Assembly: GCA_002320605.1 (NCBI GenBank)
Contig: DCKG01000020.1
Location: forward strand, 1 to 64,000
Direction: 5' to 3'
DNA from: Bacteroidales bacterium UBA1680
Lineage (GTDB): Bacteria; Bacteroidota; Bacteroidia; Bacteroidales; UBA932
Length of the DNA stretch: 64,000 nt
This document shows, one piece after another, positions 53,386 to 60,336 of the stretch. Numbering within the stretch: position 1 is the stretch's first letter; every line of letters starts with the position of its first letter. Made by a program: the position numbers and the translations under genes. The notes beneath the pieces were generated by a model. That model had not been told where the DNA came from and did no database searches. It worked only from the letters and a program-made list of their open reading frames with translations.

Positions 53386-54876
53386 TTACTTGTTTTCTGT
53401 GTTTACCTGCGAGAATACCTCGTCCAGCACCTCTCTCTCATCGAAATGACGATGCTCGGAGCCGATTATCTGGTAGGTCTCATGCCCTTTGCCTGCTAGC
53501 AGTATCACCGCCCCCTTAGGAGCCGTCATCACCGCCGTGCGGATGGCTTCTTTTCTGTCTGCTATGAATATGGCCTTGGCTAGTCCCTTAGGGGAGAAAC
53601 CGGCTTTTATGTCATTCATTATATCCTCTGTTTTCTCGGTGCGGCTGTTGTCCGACGTGACAATAATCCTGTCGGCATATTCTTCGGCGATTTTCGCCAT
53701 CTCTGGCCTCTTGGTCTTATCCCTGTCTCCTCCGCAGCCGAACAAGCATATCAGCGTCCTGCCCTTATCGATGTCCTTCAGGGTTTTCAGTACGTTCTCA
53801 AGTGCATCCGGAGTGTGGGCATAATCTATCACGGCAGTGATGTCGTCAGGCCCTTTCCTATTCTCTAGCCTGCCAGTAGCAGGGGCTAGGCCGCTGATTT
53901 TCACAAGGGTCTCGTCAGGATTTGCCCCCACGGCAAGAGCGGCGCAATATATTGCCAATATGTTGTAGGCATTGTGCTGGCCGATGAGTTTCGTCCAGGC
54001 CTCTCTGCCATCGATTCTCAGCAACATGCCCTCCATGCTCTCTTCCATTATCCTGCAAGAGTGGTCTGCCAAGCCTTTACAAGAATATGTCACCACTCTC
54101 GCCTTCGTATTCTGCACCATCACCATCCCGTTTTTGTCATCTGCGTTCGTGATTGCGATGGCATTCGGCCCAAGGTTGTCGAAGAACAATTTCTTGCATC
54201 TTAAGTATTCTGCGAAAGTCTTATGGTAATCCAGATGGTCGTGAGTGAGGTTCGAGAATATGGCAACTTTGAATTCCAGCCCAGAGACACGTTCCTGCTC
54301 CAAGCCTATTGAACTGACTTCCATGAAACAGTATTCGCAGCCCTCATTCACCATCTCGTTCATTAAGTAGTTGATAGTGATTGGGTCGGCGGTCGTGTTT
54401 GCCGTCTCGGAACGATGCTTCCCTACGAAATTCGCAATCGTGGACAGCAATCCGCAATTGTAGCCAAGCGACATGAACAGGTTGTGAAGCAGGGTTACGG
54501 TAGTCGTTTTCCCGTTCGTCCCGGTTATGCCTATCAGGGTGAGCTTGCGAGATGGGTTATCGTAGAAATTCGCTGCCATGATGGCCACGGCATGCCTGGA
54601 ATTTTCTACTTTCACCAAGGCTATCCCTGCTCCGCCGCTTGCCTTGGCAAGCTGCTCAGCAAGGATGTCTTCATCTTCGTAGGCTACTGCTACTGCGCCC
54701 GCCTTGATGGCGGAAGCGATGTAGGTCTGTCCATCGGCATCGTGGCCCTTGACTGCTATGAATAAAGAGCCCGGGGCCGCTTTCCTGGAATCGTTGCAGA
54801 TGTCCGAGATCTCGATGTACCTGTCGCCGGTCACCGAGATTACCCCGCTATCTGCTATGATGTCATTTAATATCAT
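53386..54876 (-). CDS. murE: UDP-N-acetylmuramoyl-tripeptide synthetase
   Basis: A 496-residue Mur ligase that adds the third stem residue, most likely meso-diaminopimelate. The ATP-loop is LIGITGTNGKTTTVTLLHNL, with NTTADPITINYLMNEMVNEG and AVIDYAHTPDALENVLKTL. The substrate-selecting motif reads TSDNSRTEKTEDIM: MurE proteins using diaminopimelate usually have DNPR, so the Pro is replaced by Ser here. The start MILNDIIAD at 54876 is preferred; an earlier start at 54900 would overlap ftsI. Confidence 0.93.
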   Translation of the reverse strand: MILNDIIADSGVISVTGDRYIEISDICNDSRKAAPGSLFIAVKGHDADGQTYIASAIKAGAVAVAYEDEDILAEQLAKASGGAGIALVKVENSRHAVAIMAANFYDNPSRKLTLIGITGTNGKTTTVTLLHNLFMSLGYNCGLLSTIANFVGKHRSETANTTADPITINYLMNEMVNEGCEYCFMEVSSIGLEQERVSGLEFKVAIFSNLTHDHLDYHKTFAEYLRCKKLFFDNLGPNAIAITNADDKNGMVMVQNTKARVVTYSCKGLADHSCRIMEESMEGMLLRIDGREAWTKLIGQHNAYNILAIYCAALAVGANPDETLVKISGLAPATGRLENRKGPDDITAVIDYAHTPDALENVLKTLKDIDKGRTLICLFGCGGDRDKTKRPEMAKIAEEYADRIIVTSDNSRTEKTEDIMNDIKAGFSPKGLAKAIFIADRKEAIRTAVMTAPKGAVILLAGKGHETYQIIGSEHRHFDEREVLDEVFSQVNTENK

Positions 54877-54880
54877 ATAT

Positions 54881-56866
54881 TCATTTATTATTTTTCCCAT
54901 TCCGCTTCTCTACGGCCTTATTGTTGCCGGCCTTTTCTACAGCTTTCTTGTCGCTGGCCTTGTTGAATTCCGGCATATTGCCTGTCTCGTGCAACACTTC
55001 TCCCAAATCGGGATCCATGGTGTAGATCTGGTCCACGATTTCCCTTAATGCCGCAGCCGGCAGCACTCCTCCATACACGCTTCCCCGGATCAAGTAAGAT
55101 TTCAGGCAGATGATCGCACTGTATTTAGGCTCATCGGCAGGGAAGAATCCTACGAAGGTCGCCAAGTTTGTATAGCTGCCGTCTTTTGTCACGTAAGGGT
55201 TCTGCATTCCATATTTCTTTATCTGCTCCCCGGTAAGTGTCTGCCTGGAAGTCCCTGTTTTTCCTGCCACTTGCAGTTTCGCTCCTCTTAGCTTCCTTGA
55301 GGCAGTCGCTCCCATTTCGCTAGTCACGGCCTTCATTGCCCTAAGCATGGTGTCTGCGGTGGCTTTTGAACAAATTGATGCGTTCAGTACGCTAGGTCCC
55401 CTCTTTTCTTTCACTACTCCATTTCGCTCTATGCTTTCCACGAGGTATGGCTTCATCATCTTACCTTTGTTTGCGATGGCATTGTAGAACGTAAGGACGT
55501 GCAGCGGAGTCTCTTTCACTGCGTAACCCATGGCTACTGAGCCTAGGTCGGTAGCGCTCCATGATGGTGATTCTGGATTTGGAACATACGGGGGCTGAAG
55601 GCCATCCAGGTCGAAATCCCATGCCTGGCCTAATTTGTAGAGGTACAGCTTGTCTATGAATCTCTTCGGATTGTCGGAATAATTGTGGACTGCCAGGTAC
55701 CGGAACACATAGTTCGAGGATATCTTGAAGCCATGCAGGTAGGAGATGTATTTCATTCCTCTCACGTGGTCGTCCGGCGGGTATCCAGGGATTATTCCGT
55801 TGTTAGTCGGTATGCTGTCGTCCAAAGACTCGATGTAGCCATCTTCTATTGCAGTCATCAGAGTGGTAGCCTTGAACACCGAACCCGGCTCTGAACTCAG
55901 CCCTATGGCCATATTGTATGTCTCGTTCAGGCTCTGGTCTGTGGAATCCCTCATCAGGTTCACCATTGCTCTTATGGCGCCTGTCTTCACGTCCATGATT
56001 ACGACGCATCCCATCTCGATGCTCTTATCGTCGGTGATTTGTTTCCTAAGCGCCTTGTCTGCTACGTCCTGCAGCGTAATGTCTAACGTAGTTCTTACGT
56101 CGTATCCGTCTTGCGGCTTAACGAATGTGCTGTCGTAGTTCTGGATTTTCCCGTTCTCGGTGGACTTCAGCCACACTTTCCCTTCTTCTCCGTGCAGCAC
56201 GTAGTCGTATTTACCCTCAAGCCCTATGTGGTTGTTTCCATTCGAGTTTGAATTGTCTTTCACGTAACCAATCGTTCGCCTTGCCAGAGTGCCGTAAGGG
56301 TATTGGCGGGAGTCCTTAGTCTCTACTATGATGCCGCTCTTGTACTGGCCCTCATTCATCAGTGGCATATTCTTCATCTTCAGATAAGTCTCTCTGTCCA
56401 CTGGTTTCCCTATCTTGAGGTATTTCTCACCGTTGCGCCTTCCGGCCGTTATTTCTCTGTAATATTCATCAGCGCTCTTGTCTCCCATCTCCTCGGCCAG
56501 GCCGTTGCAGAACGCCCTTGCCTTCGCAAGCCACTCCTGCTCCAATTTCATGGGCTCTTTCTGTGATTTGAAATAATCTTTCCTTACCGTGCAGTCCATG
56601 TACAGCTGGTACATAGGGGTAGAAATTGCTAGCAGCCTGCCATCATTGGCTATTATGGCGCCACGTTCCGGCTCGATCTTGCTTTTGATGTTTCTCGGCA
56701 GGTAGAACTTCTCGACATCTTTATCCAGGTTCCAAAAACACTGAATATATATGATTCTTCCCACCAGTACGACACCCAAGATCAAAAGGGCAAAGTAGCA
56801 GTAGTACAGGATGACCGCCATCCTGTCCCGTTTCTTAATATTTCGTCTCTCCGTTTCCATGTTCAT
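54881..56866 (-). CDS. ftsI: septal peptidoglycan transpeptidase FtsI (class B PBP)
   Basis: A 661-residue bitopic penicillin-binding protein. One N-terminal helix (VILYYCYFALLILGVVLVGR) precedes the PBP dimerisation region (KIEPERGAIIANDGRLLAIS) and the transpeptidase: SxxK in SEPGSVFKATTLM, SxN in KISSNYVFRYL and KTG in VAGKTGTSRQT. It ends soon after the catalytic domain in a Lys/Asn-rich tail with a repeated KAVEK, and has no recognisable PASTA domain. It overlaps ftsL by 4 bp. Confidence 0.95.
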   Translation of the reverse strand: MNMETERRNIKKRDRMAVILYYCYFALLILGVVLVGRIIYIQCFWNLDKDVEKFYLPRNIKSKIEPERGAIIANDGRLLAISTPMYQLYMDCTVRKDYFKSQKEPMKLEQEWLAKARAFCNGLAEEMGDKSADEYYREITAGRRNGEKYLKIGKPVDRETYLKMKNMPLMNEGQYKSGIIVETKDSRQYPYGTLARRTIGYVKDNSNSNGNNHIGLEGKYDYVLHGEEGKVWLKSTENGKIQNYDSTFVKPQDGYDVRTTLDITLQDVADKALRKQITDDKSIEMGCVVIMDVKTGAIRAMVNLMRDSTDQSLNETYNMAIGLSSEPGSVFKATTLMTAIEDGYIESLDDSIPTNNGIIPGYPPDDHVRGMKYISYLHGFKISSNYVFRYLAVHNYSDNPKRFIDKLYLYKLGQAWDFDLDGLQPPYVPNPESPSWSATDLGSVAMGYAVKETPLHVLTFYNAIANKGKMMKPYLVESIERNGVVKEKRGPSVLNASICSKATADTMLRAMKAVTSEMGATASRKLRGAKLQVAGKTGTSRQTLTGEQIKKYGMQNPYVTKDGSYTNLATFVGFFPADEPKYSAIICLKSYLIRGSVYGGVLPAAALREIVDQIYTMDPDLGEVLHETGNMPEFNKASDKKAVEKAGNNKAVEKRNGKNNK

Positions 56867-57261
56867 TGTCTGCCCTTATTGTCTTGCTTTGAGCTAATCT
56901 TGTAGGCTGGTTTCTCGGCGTTCGTAAGCTTGGAGCCTTTTTCTTCAAGCTTTTCCTGCACTTTGCTCATTCGTCCAAGGCTTGCCATCTCTATCGTTTT
57001 CTGAGCCCGGTATATTTTCACATTTTCTAGTTCTTTCCTGTTCTGCTCGACTTTTATGAATGTTTTTTCCATCTTCAGGCTTATCCAGATGCTCAGCCAG
57101 ATGAGGAAGATAGTGTATATGATGTGTATGAAATAGCGATCAATCTGCAGTCTCAACAGGAATTCCCCTTTGAGAGTTGCAAAAAAGGCATTTTTAAACC
57201 ACTGACAAATGTCAGAGAGCCTCCATTTCTTCTGTTCAGCAGTTTCTGCCATATCCTTCAC
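56863..57261 (-). CDS. FtsL-like division protein
   Basis: A 132-residue bitopic protein: a short cytoplasmic part, one membrane helix (YFIHIIYTIFLIWLSIWISL, about 47-67) and a periplasmic segment with a predicted coiled coil (FIKVEQNRKELENVKIYRAQ). Size, topology and position between rsmH and ftsI match FtsL of Bacteroidota, which supports FtsI/FtsW function; sequence conservation is low. Its start overlaps the rsmH end by 26 bp, or less if the second Met (57252) is used. Confidence 0.8.
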   Translation of the reverse strand: MKDMAETAEQKKWRLSDICQWFKNAFFATLKGEFLLRLQIDRYFIHIIYTIFLIWLSIWISLKMEKTFIKVEQNRKELENVKIYRAQKTIEMASLGRMSKVQEKLEEKGSKLTNAEKPAYKISSKQDNKGRQ

Positions 57262-58180
57262 TTTTCTCTGCTATCCTTAATTTTGCGCTCCGAGCCCTCG
57301 TGTTCCCGGAAATCTCATCTTCGCCAGGCACTATCGGCTTCCTGTTCACTGCCTTCAATGGAGCATCCAGATTGCCGTAAATGTCTTTCTCCTCTATTCC
57401 GCTAGGATTTCCTGTCTTTATGAAATTCTTCACCATTCGGTCTTCAAGGGAATGGTACGTTATTATCACCAGCCTTCCTCCTGGCTTCAGGGTATCTGCG
57501 GCCCCGTCCAGGAATTTCTCTAAGGAACGCATCTCATGATTGACTTCGATGCGTAAGGCCTGATAGATTTTCGCTAGGAACTTGTGAGTGGCTGCCTTCG
57601 GAAGCGCTGGTTCCATTGCCCCTGTTAGCTGGGCTGTCGTGCTTATGTGGGACTTAGCCCTGGCGGCAGCAATCAGCTGCGAGAGCTTTCGAGCATTGGG
57701 CACCTCGCCATAAATCCTGAATATTCTTTCGAGTTCCTCTTGGGAATATTCATTGACGACTTTCTCTGCCGTCAGATCACCCTCTTGATTCATCCTCATG
57801 TCCAGCGGAGCATCGTACCTGAAAGAGAATCCTCTCTCGGCGGTGTCGAACTGATGAGAGGACACGCCTAGGTCGGCGAGAACTCCGTCCAGTCCTGCGC
57901 TTGCAAGCATGCCGTCATGAACCGCCTGGAGGACATAATTGCGGATGAAACGGAAATCGCCGTGTACCAGCGTAAGGCGAGAATCATCAATTTTGTTGTT
58001 TATAAAAGCGTCGCCGTCACGATCGAAGGCGATGACGTGACCGTCTTCGTTTAAGCGTGAAAGAAGTTCGGCGGTGTGACCACCGCCTCCGAATGTGACG
58101 TCGGCGTAAATTCCTGATGGATTGGTGACGAGTGCGGCTATGCTCTCGTGAAGAAGTACAGGTGTATGGTATTCAGACAT
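57236..58180 (-). CDS. rsmH: 16S rRNA m4C1402 methyltransferase
   Basis: A 314-residue SAM-dependent methyltransferase that N4-methylates C1402 of 16S rRNA. Signatures: YHTPVLLHESIAAL, YADVTFGGGGHTAELLSRL (SAM loop), VLADLGVSSHQFDTAERGFS, FRYDAPLDMRMNQ and IITYHSLEDRMVKNF. Length is normal. It follows mraZ by 19 bp. Confidence 0.96.
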   Translation of the reverse strand: MSEYHTPVLLHESIAALVTNPSGIYADVTFGGGGHTAELLSRLNEDGHVIAFDRDGDAFINNKIDDSRLTLVHGDFRFIRNYVLQAVHDGMLASAGLDGVLADLGVSSHQFDTAERGFSFRYDAPLDMRMNQEGDLTAEKVVNEYSQEELERIFRIYGEVPNARKLSQLIAAARAKSHISTTAQLTGAMEPALPKAATHKFLAKIYQALRIEVNHEMRSLEKFLDGAADTLKPGGRLVIITYHSLEDRMVKNFIKTGNPSGIEEKDIYGNLDAPLKAVNRKPIVPGEDEISGNTRARSAKLRIAEKSEGYGRNC

Positions 58181-58199
58181 TTCCGCAGCCCTCCTATCT

Positions 58200-58646
58200 C
58201 TACTGAGACAGCTGGCCTGCGATGTTCAAGAATTCTTCGTTGGAAATTGCGCTTGCCTCGTACTTTTCCTTTGCCCAAATCTCAATCTTGTAATCGCTGC
58301 CAGAGAACACTATCTCTTTTGTTACGCCTATGGATTCCAGAAGCTTCCGAGGGATGGAAATACGTCCGAGCTTGGAATCCGGTTCAACGATGGCGCGGTC
58401 ACGCATGTATTCCCTCCAGAAGGAGGCGTGAGAGCGATTGAAGAAATTGAGCTTCGATTTCACTTCCTGCGACTGGCGTTCCCACTCCTCGAAAGTGTAC
58501 ATTTCAAGACAGTCTTCGAATATGTCTTTCTTGATGACGAAGCGCATGTCTCCATCGGTTGGCATCAACGATTTGAACGGTGCGGGGAAAACCACCCTGC
58601 ACTTATCGTCTAGCTTCGCTGAATATTCTCCGATGAATGTTATCAT
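58200..58646 (-). CDS. mraZ: division and cell wall cluster transcriptional repressor MraZ
   Basis: A 148-residue protein with two SpoVT/AbrB-like repeats: one at the N-terminus (FIGEYSAKLDDKCRVVFPAP) and one near residue 85 (IVEPDSKLGRISIPRKLLES). MraZ forms a ring and binds direct repeats upstream of its own gene to control the dcw cluster. It is the first gene here and has four phased repeats upstream of its -7 box. Length is typical. Confidence 0.96.
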   Translation of the reverse strand: MITFIGEYSAKLDDKCRVVFPAPFKSLMPTDGDMRFVIKKDIFEDCLEMYTFEEWERQSQEVKSKLNFFNRSHASFWREYMRDRAIVEPDSKLGRISIPRKLLESIGVTKEIVFSGSDYKIEIWAKEKYEASAISNEEFLNIAGQLSQ

Positions 58647-58669
58647 AGGTATCTACTTTCACGCTAAGG

Positions 58670-58677
58670 CAAAGGTA
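58670..58677 (-). promoter_or_regulatory. -7 promoter element of the dcw cluster
   Basis: The minus strand reads TACCTTTG (TAnnTTTG), 23 bp before mraZ. The -33 region is occupied by the TGGAAA repeats, with no standard TTG at 19-21 bp. Confidence 0.6.
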
Positions 58678-58681
58678 CTAA

Positions 58682-58721
58682 TATTTTTCCATAATTTTCC
58701 ACATGTTTCCAAAATTTTCCA
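58682..58721 (-). promoter_or_regulatory. probable MraZ operator: four 10-bp-phased TGGAAA repeats
   Basis: On the minus strand TGGAAA occurs four times at exactly 10-bp intervals (plus-strand TTTCCA at 58686, 58696, 58706 and 58716). E. coli MraZ binds TGGGN repeats with a 10-bp period, and Mycoplasma MraZ sites have a similar layout. The array ends 8 bp before the -7 box and covers the -33 region, so MraZ binding here would block RNA polymerase. Confidence 0.72.
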
Positions 58722-58841
58722 CGAATTCTTGACGAGGCCATTCGTCCTGGATGCCTGGCATTCTGACGAAGTTCCCGTCTGGACAAATGACTTGTTGCTA
58801 ATTTATTATGGATTAATTATTTTGTGGATGGCCTCTCTGCG

Positions 58842-59588
58842 CTATTTCGCATAGTAGATGTCTTTGATGATGAGGCCGGCGAGGGTGAGTCCGAATATGG
58901 CAGTGACTGGCATAGTGGTGCCGTTGACGACGGCCTTCTTGGGCTGTCCTTCAGCTATGGCTGAATCCGGGTCCAAGGCAGTGCCGAGATTCGGCAGCAC
59001 CTCGTCGTCATAGACACAGAGGAATTTCTTGTCCGGCATAGTGCCGTTTTTCTTGAATTTCTTGCGTATTGCCGCTGCTAGAGGGCAGCCCCGGACGCTC
59101 CAGAACTCGGCGACGTGAATCCGCGCCGGGTCGATTTTCAGGGCGGCGCCCATGGATGCGAAGAATTTGGCGGATGACTCGCAAGCACGGAGAATTAGGA
59201 AAGCCTTATCTTTCAAGCTGTCAATGGCGTCCACCACGTAGTCATATTCATTCAGATTGAACTTGTCGGCAGTTTCAGAAGCGTAAAGCTCCTGAATGGC
59301 AGTGATTTGCGCATCGGGATTGATTTCCAGCAGACGCTCCTTCATGGCTTCGACCTTCACCTGCCCCAGCGTGCGGCAGGTCGCCATGTCCTGGCGATTG
59401 ACATTGGAGGCGGCAACCCTGTCCGAGTCAACGATGGTCATGTGGCCTATTCCTGACCGCACCAGTCCTTCGGCGCACCAGCTGCCTACGCCGCCTACGC
59501 CGAAAATAATGATGCGAGCCTCTGCCAGCCTCAGCATCACCTCCTCTCCAACGAGAAGTTCTGTCCTTTGAAATATTCCTTCTGCCAT
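58842..59588 (-). CDS. tcdA: tRNA threonylcarbamoyladenosine dehydratase
   Basis: A 248-residue ThiF/E1-like enzyme that cyclises t6A37 in tRNA using ATP. The N-terminal FQRTELLVGEEVMLRL precedes the nucleotide loop IIIFGVGGVGSWCAEGLVRS; VDSDRVAASNVNRQ, VVDAIDSLKDKAFLI and ASMGAALKIDPARI follow. The ATG at 59588 is preferred over an in-frame TTG at 59612, because a -7 box lies at 59610-59617. It is upstream of mraZ but separated from it by 195 bp that hold the dcw control region. Confidence 0.93.
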   Translation of the reverse strand: MAEGIFQRTELLVGEEVMLRLAEARIIIFGVGGVGSWCAEGLVRSGIGHMTIVDSDRVAASNVNRQDMATCRTLGQVKVEAMKERLLEINPDAQITAIQELYASETADKFNLNEYDYVVDAIDSLKDKAFLILRACESSAKFFASMGAALKIDPARIHVAEFWSVRGCPLAAAIRKKFKKNGTMPDKKFLCVYDDEVLPNLGTALDPDSAIAEGQPKKAVVNGTTMPVTAIFGLTLAGLIIKDIYYAK

Positions 59589-59609
59589 TTGTCGAATTAA
59601 TGAATATGC

Positions 59610-59617
59610 CAAAGATA
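59610..59617 (-). promoter_or_regulatory. -7 promoter element of tcdA
   Basis: The minus strand reads TATCTTTG (TAnnTTTG), 21 bp before the ATG at 59588. The upstream small gene ends only 7 bp before it. Confidence 0.5.
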
Positions 59618-59624
59618 GCTATTT

Positions 59625-59762
59625 CTAAATATAGACTATGATGTAGTACATCATTGCTCCGGAGGCGATTAGCTTTATGCCTGTGCCGAAAAGAAATCCG
59701 AGGAAGGAGCCGATGGCAGATTTCAAAGAGGCAGCGGCGATAATGTCAACAACCACTTCCAT
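59625..59762 (-). CDS. 45-residue hydrophobic membrane protein
   Basis: A short frame starts ATG at 59762 and stops TAG at 59625. It encodes MEVVVDIIAAASLKSAIGSF, then LGFLFGTGIKLIASGAMMYY and IIVYI: one or two hydrophobic segments with a short acidic N-terminus. It is preceded at 2 bp by the same 17-bp AT-rich motif found before murD, ftsW and the TonB-dependent receptor, which supports translation. It lies just upstream of tcdA on the same strand. The function is unknown, and I cannot name a family. Confidence 0.55.
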   Translation of the reverse strand: MEVVVDIIAAASLKSAIGSFLGFLFGTGIKLIASGAMMYYIIVYI

Positions 59763-59933
59763 TCATGAATATTTTATATTCCTGAAGCCCGAAGTTAGCA
59801 ATTTCCTTGACAATGCATCTAATTTGAAAGCGAGAAAAATTATTGGGGCAGAATGTTGCATTTTTGACATAAATTGCTTAAATATTGCAAACCAATTTGA
59901 AATATTTATTAAACTTAAAGAAAATTAAAGAAT

Positions 59934-60317
59934 ATGGAAGAAGTTAAATTCTATCGCTGCCGTCATTGCGGCAATGTTATTGTGCATCTCGTAAGCAGCG
60001 GCGTCAACGTCGTTTGCTGCGGAGAGCCTATGCAACTCCTCGTGCCGAACACGCAGGACGCTTCACAGGAGAAGCATGTGCCTGTGATCGAGAAATCCGG
60101 GAACATCCTGACAGTGTGCGTCGGGAGCGTCGAACATCCGTCCCTTCCAGAGCATTTCATAGAGTGGATAGCTGTGCAGACCCCTGCTGGCCTGCAGATT
60201 CACTATTTGAAGCCTGGCGATAAGCCAGAGGCTCGTTTCGCCCTTGCGGACGACACGACCGAGGTGACAGTCTACGAATTCTGCAACCTCCACGGCCTCT
60301 GGAAGAGCACGCTTTAA
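59934..60317 (+). CDS. desulfoferrodoxin (superoxide reductase)
   Basis: A 127-residue two-domain iron protein that reduces superoxide to hydrogen peroxide without making oxygen, suiting an anaerobe. The N-terminal desulforedoxin-like domain has CRHC and CC (Cys 9, 12, 28 and 29) for an FeCys4 site. The catalytic domain has EKHVP with the active-site Lys, HPSLPEHFIEW and CNLHGLW, which supply the four His and one Cys ligands. Length matches classic 2Fe desulfoferrodoxin. The upstream gap 59763-59933 is AT-rich with no clear promoter box. Confidence 0.93.
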   Translation: MEEVKFYRCRHCGNVIVHLVSSGVNVVCCGEPMQLLVPNTQDASQEKHVPVIEKSGNILTVCVGSVEHPSLPEHFIEWIAVQTPAGLQIHYLKPGDKPEARFALADDTTEVTVYEFCNLHGLWKSTL

Positions 60318-60336
60318 GGCCGTCGCCCTTAAAAGC
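60311..60336. terminator. shared hairpin between convergent stops
   Basis: GCTTTAAGG pairs with CCTTAAAAGC with one bulged A. The stem contains the stop codons of desulfoferrodoxin and the TonB-dependent receptor, which are 11 bp apart. It could serve both strands; the U runs are short, so the call is weak. Confidence 0.35.
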
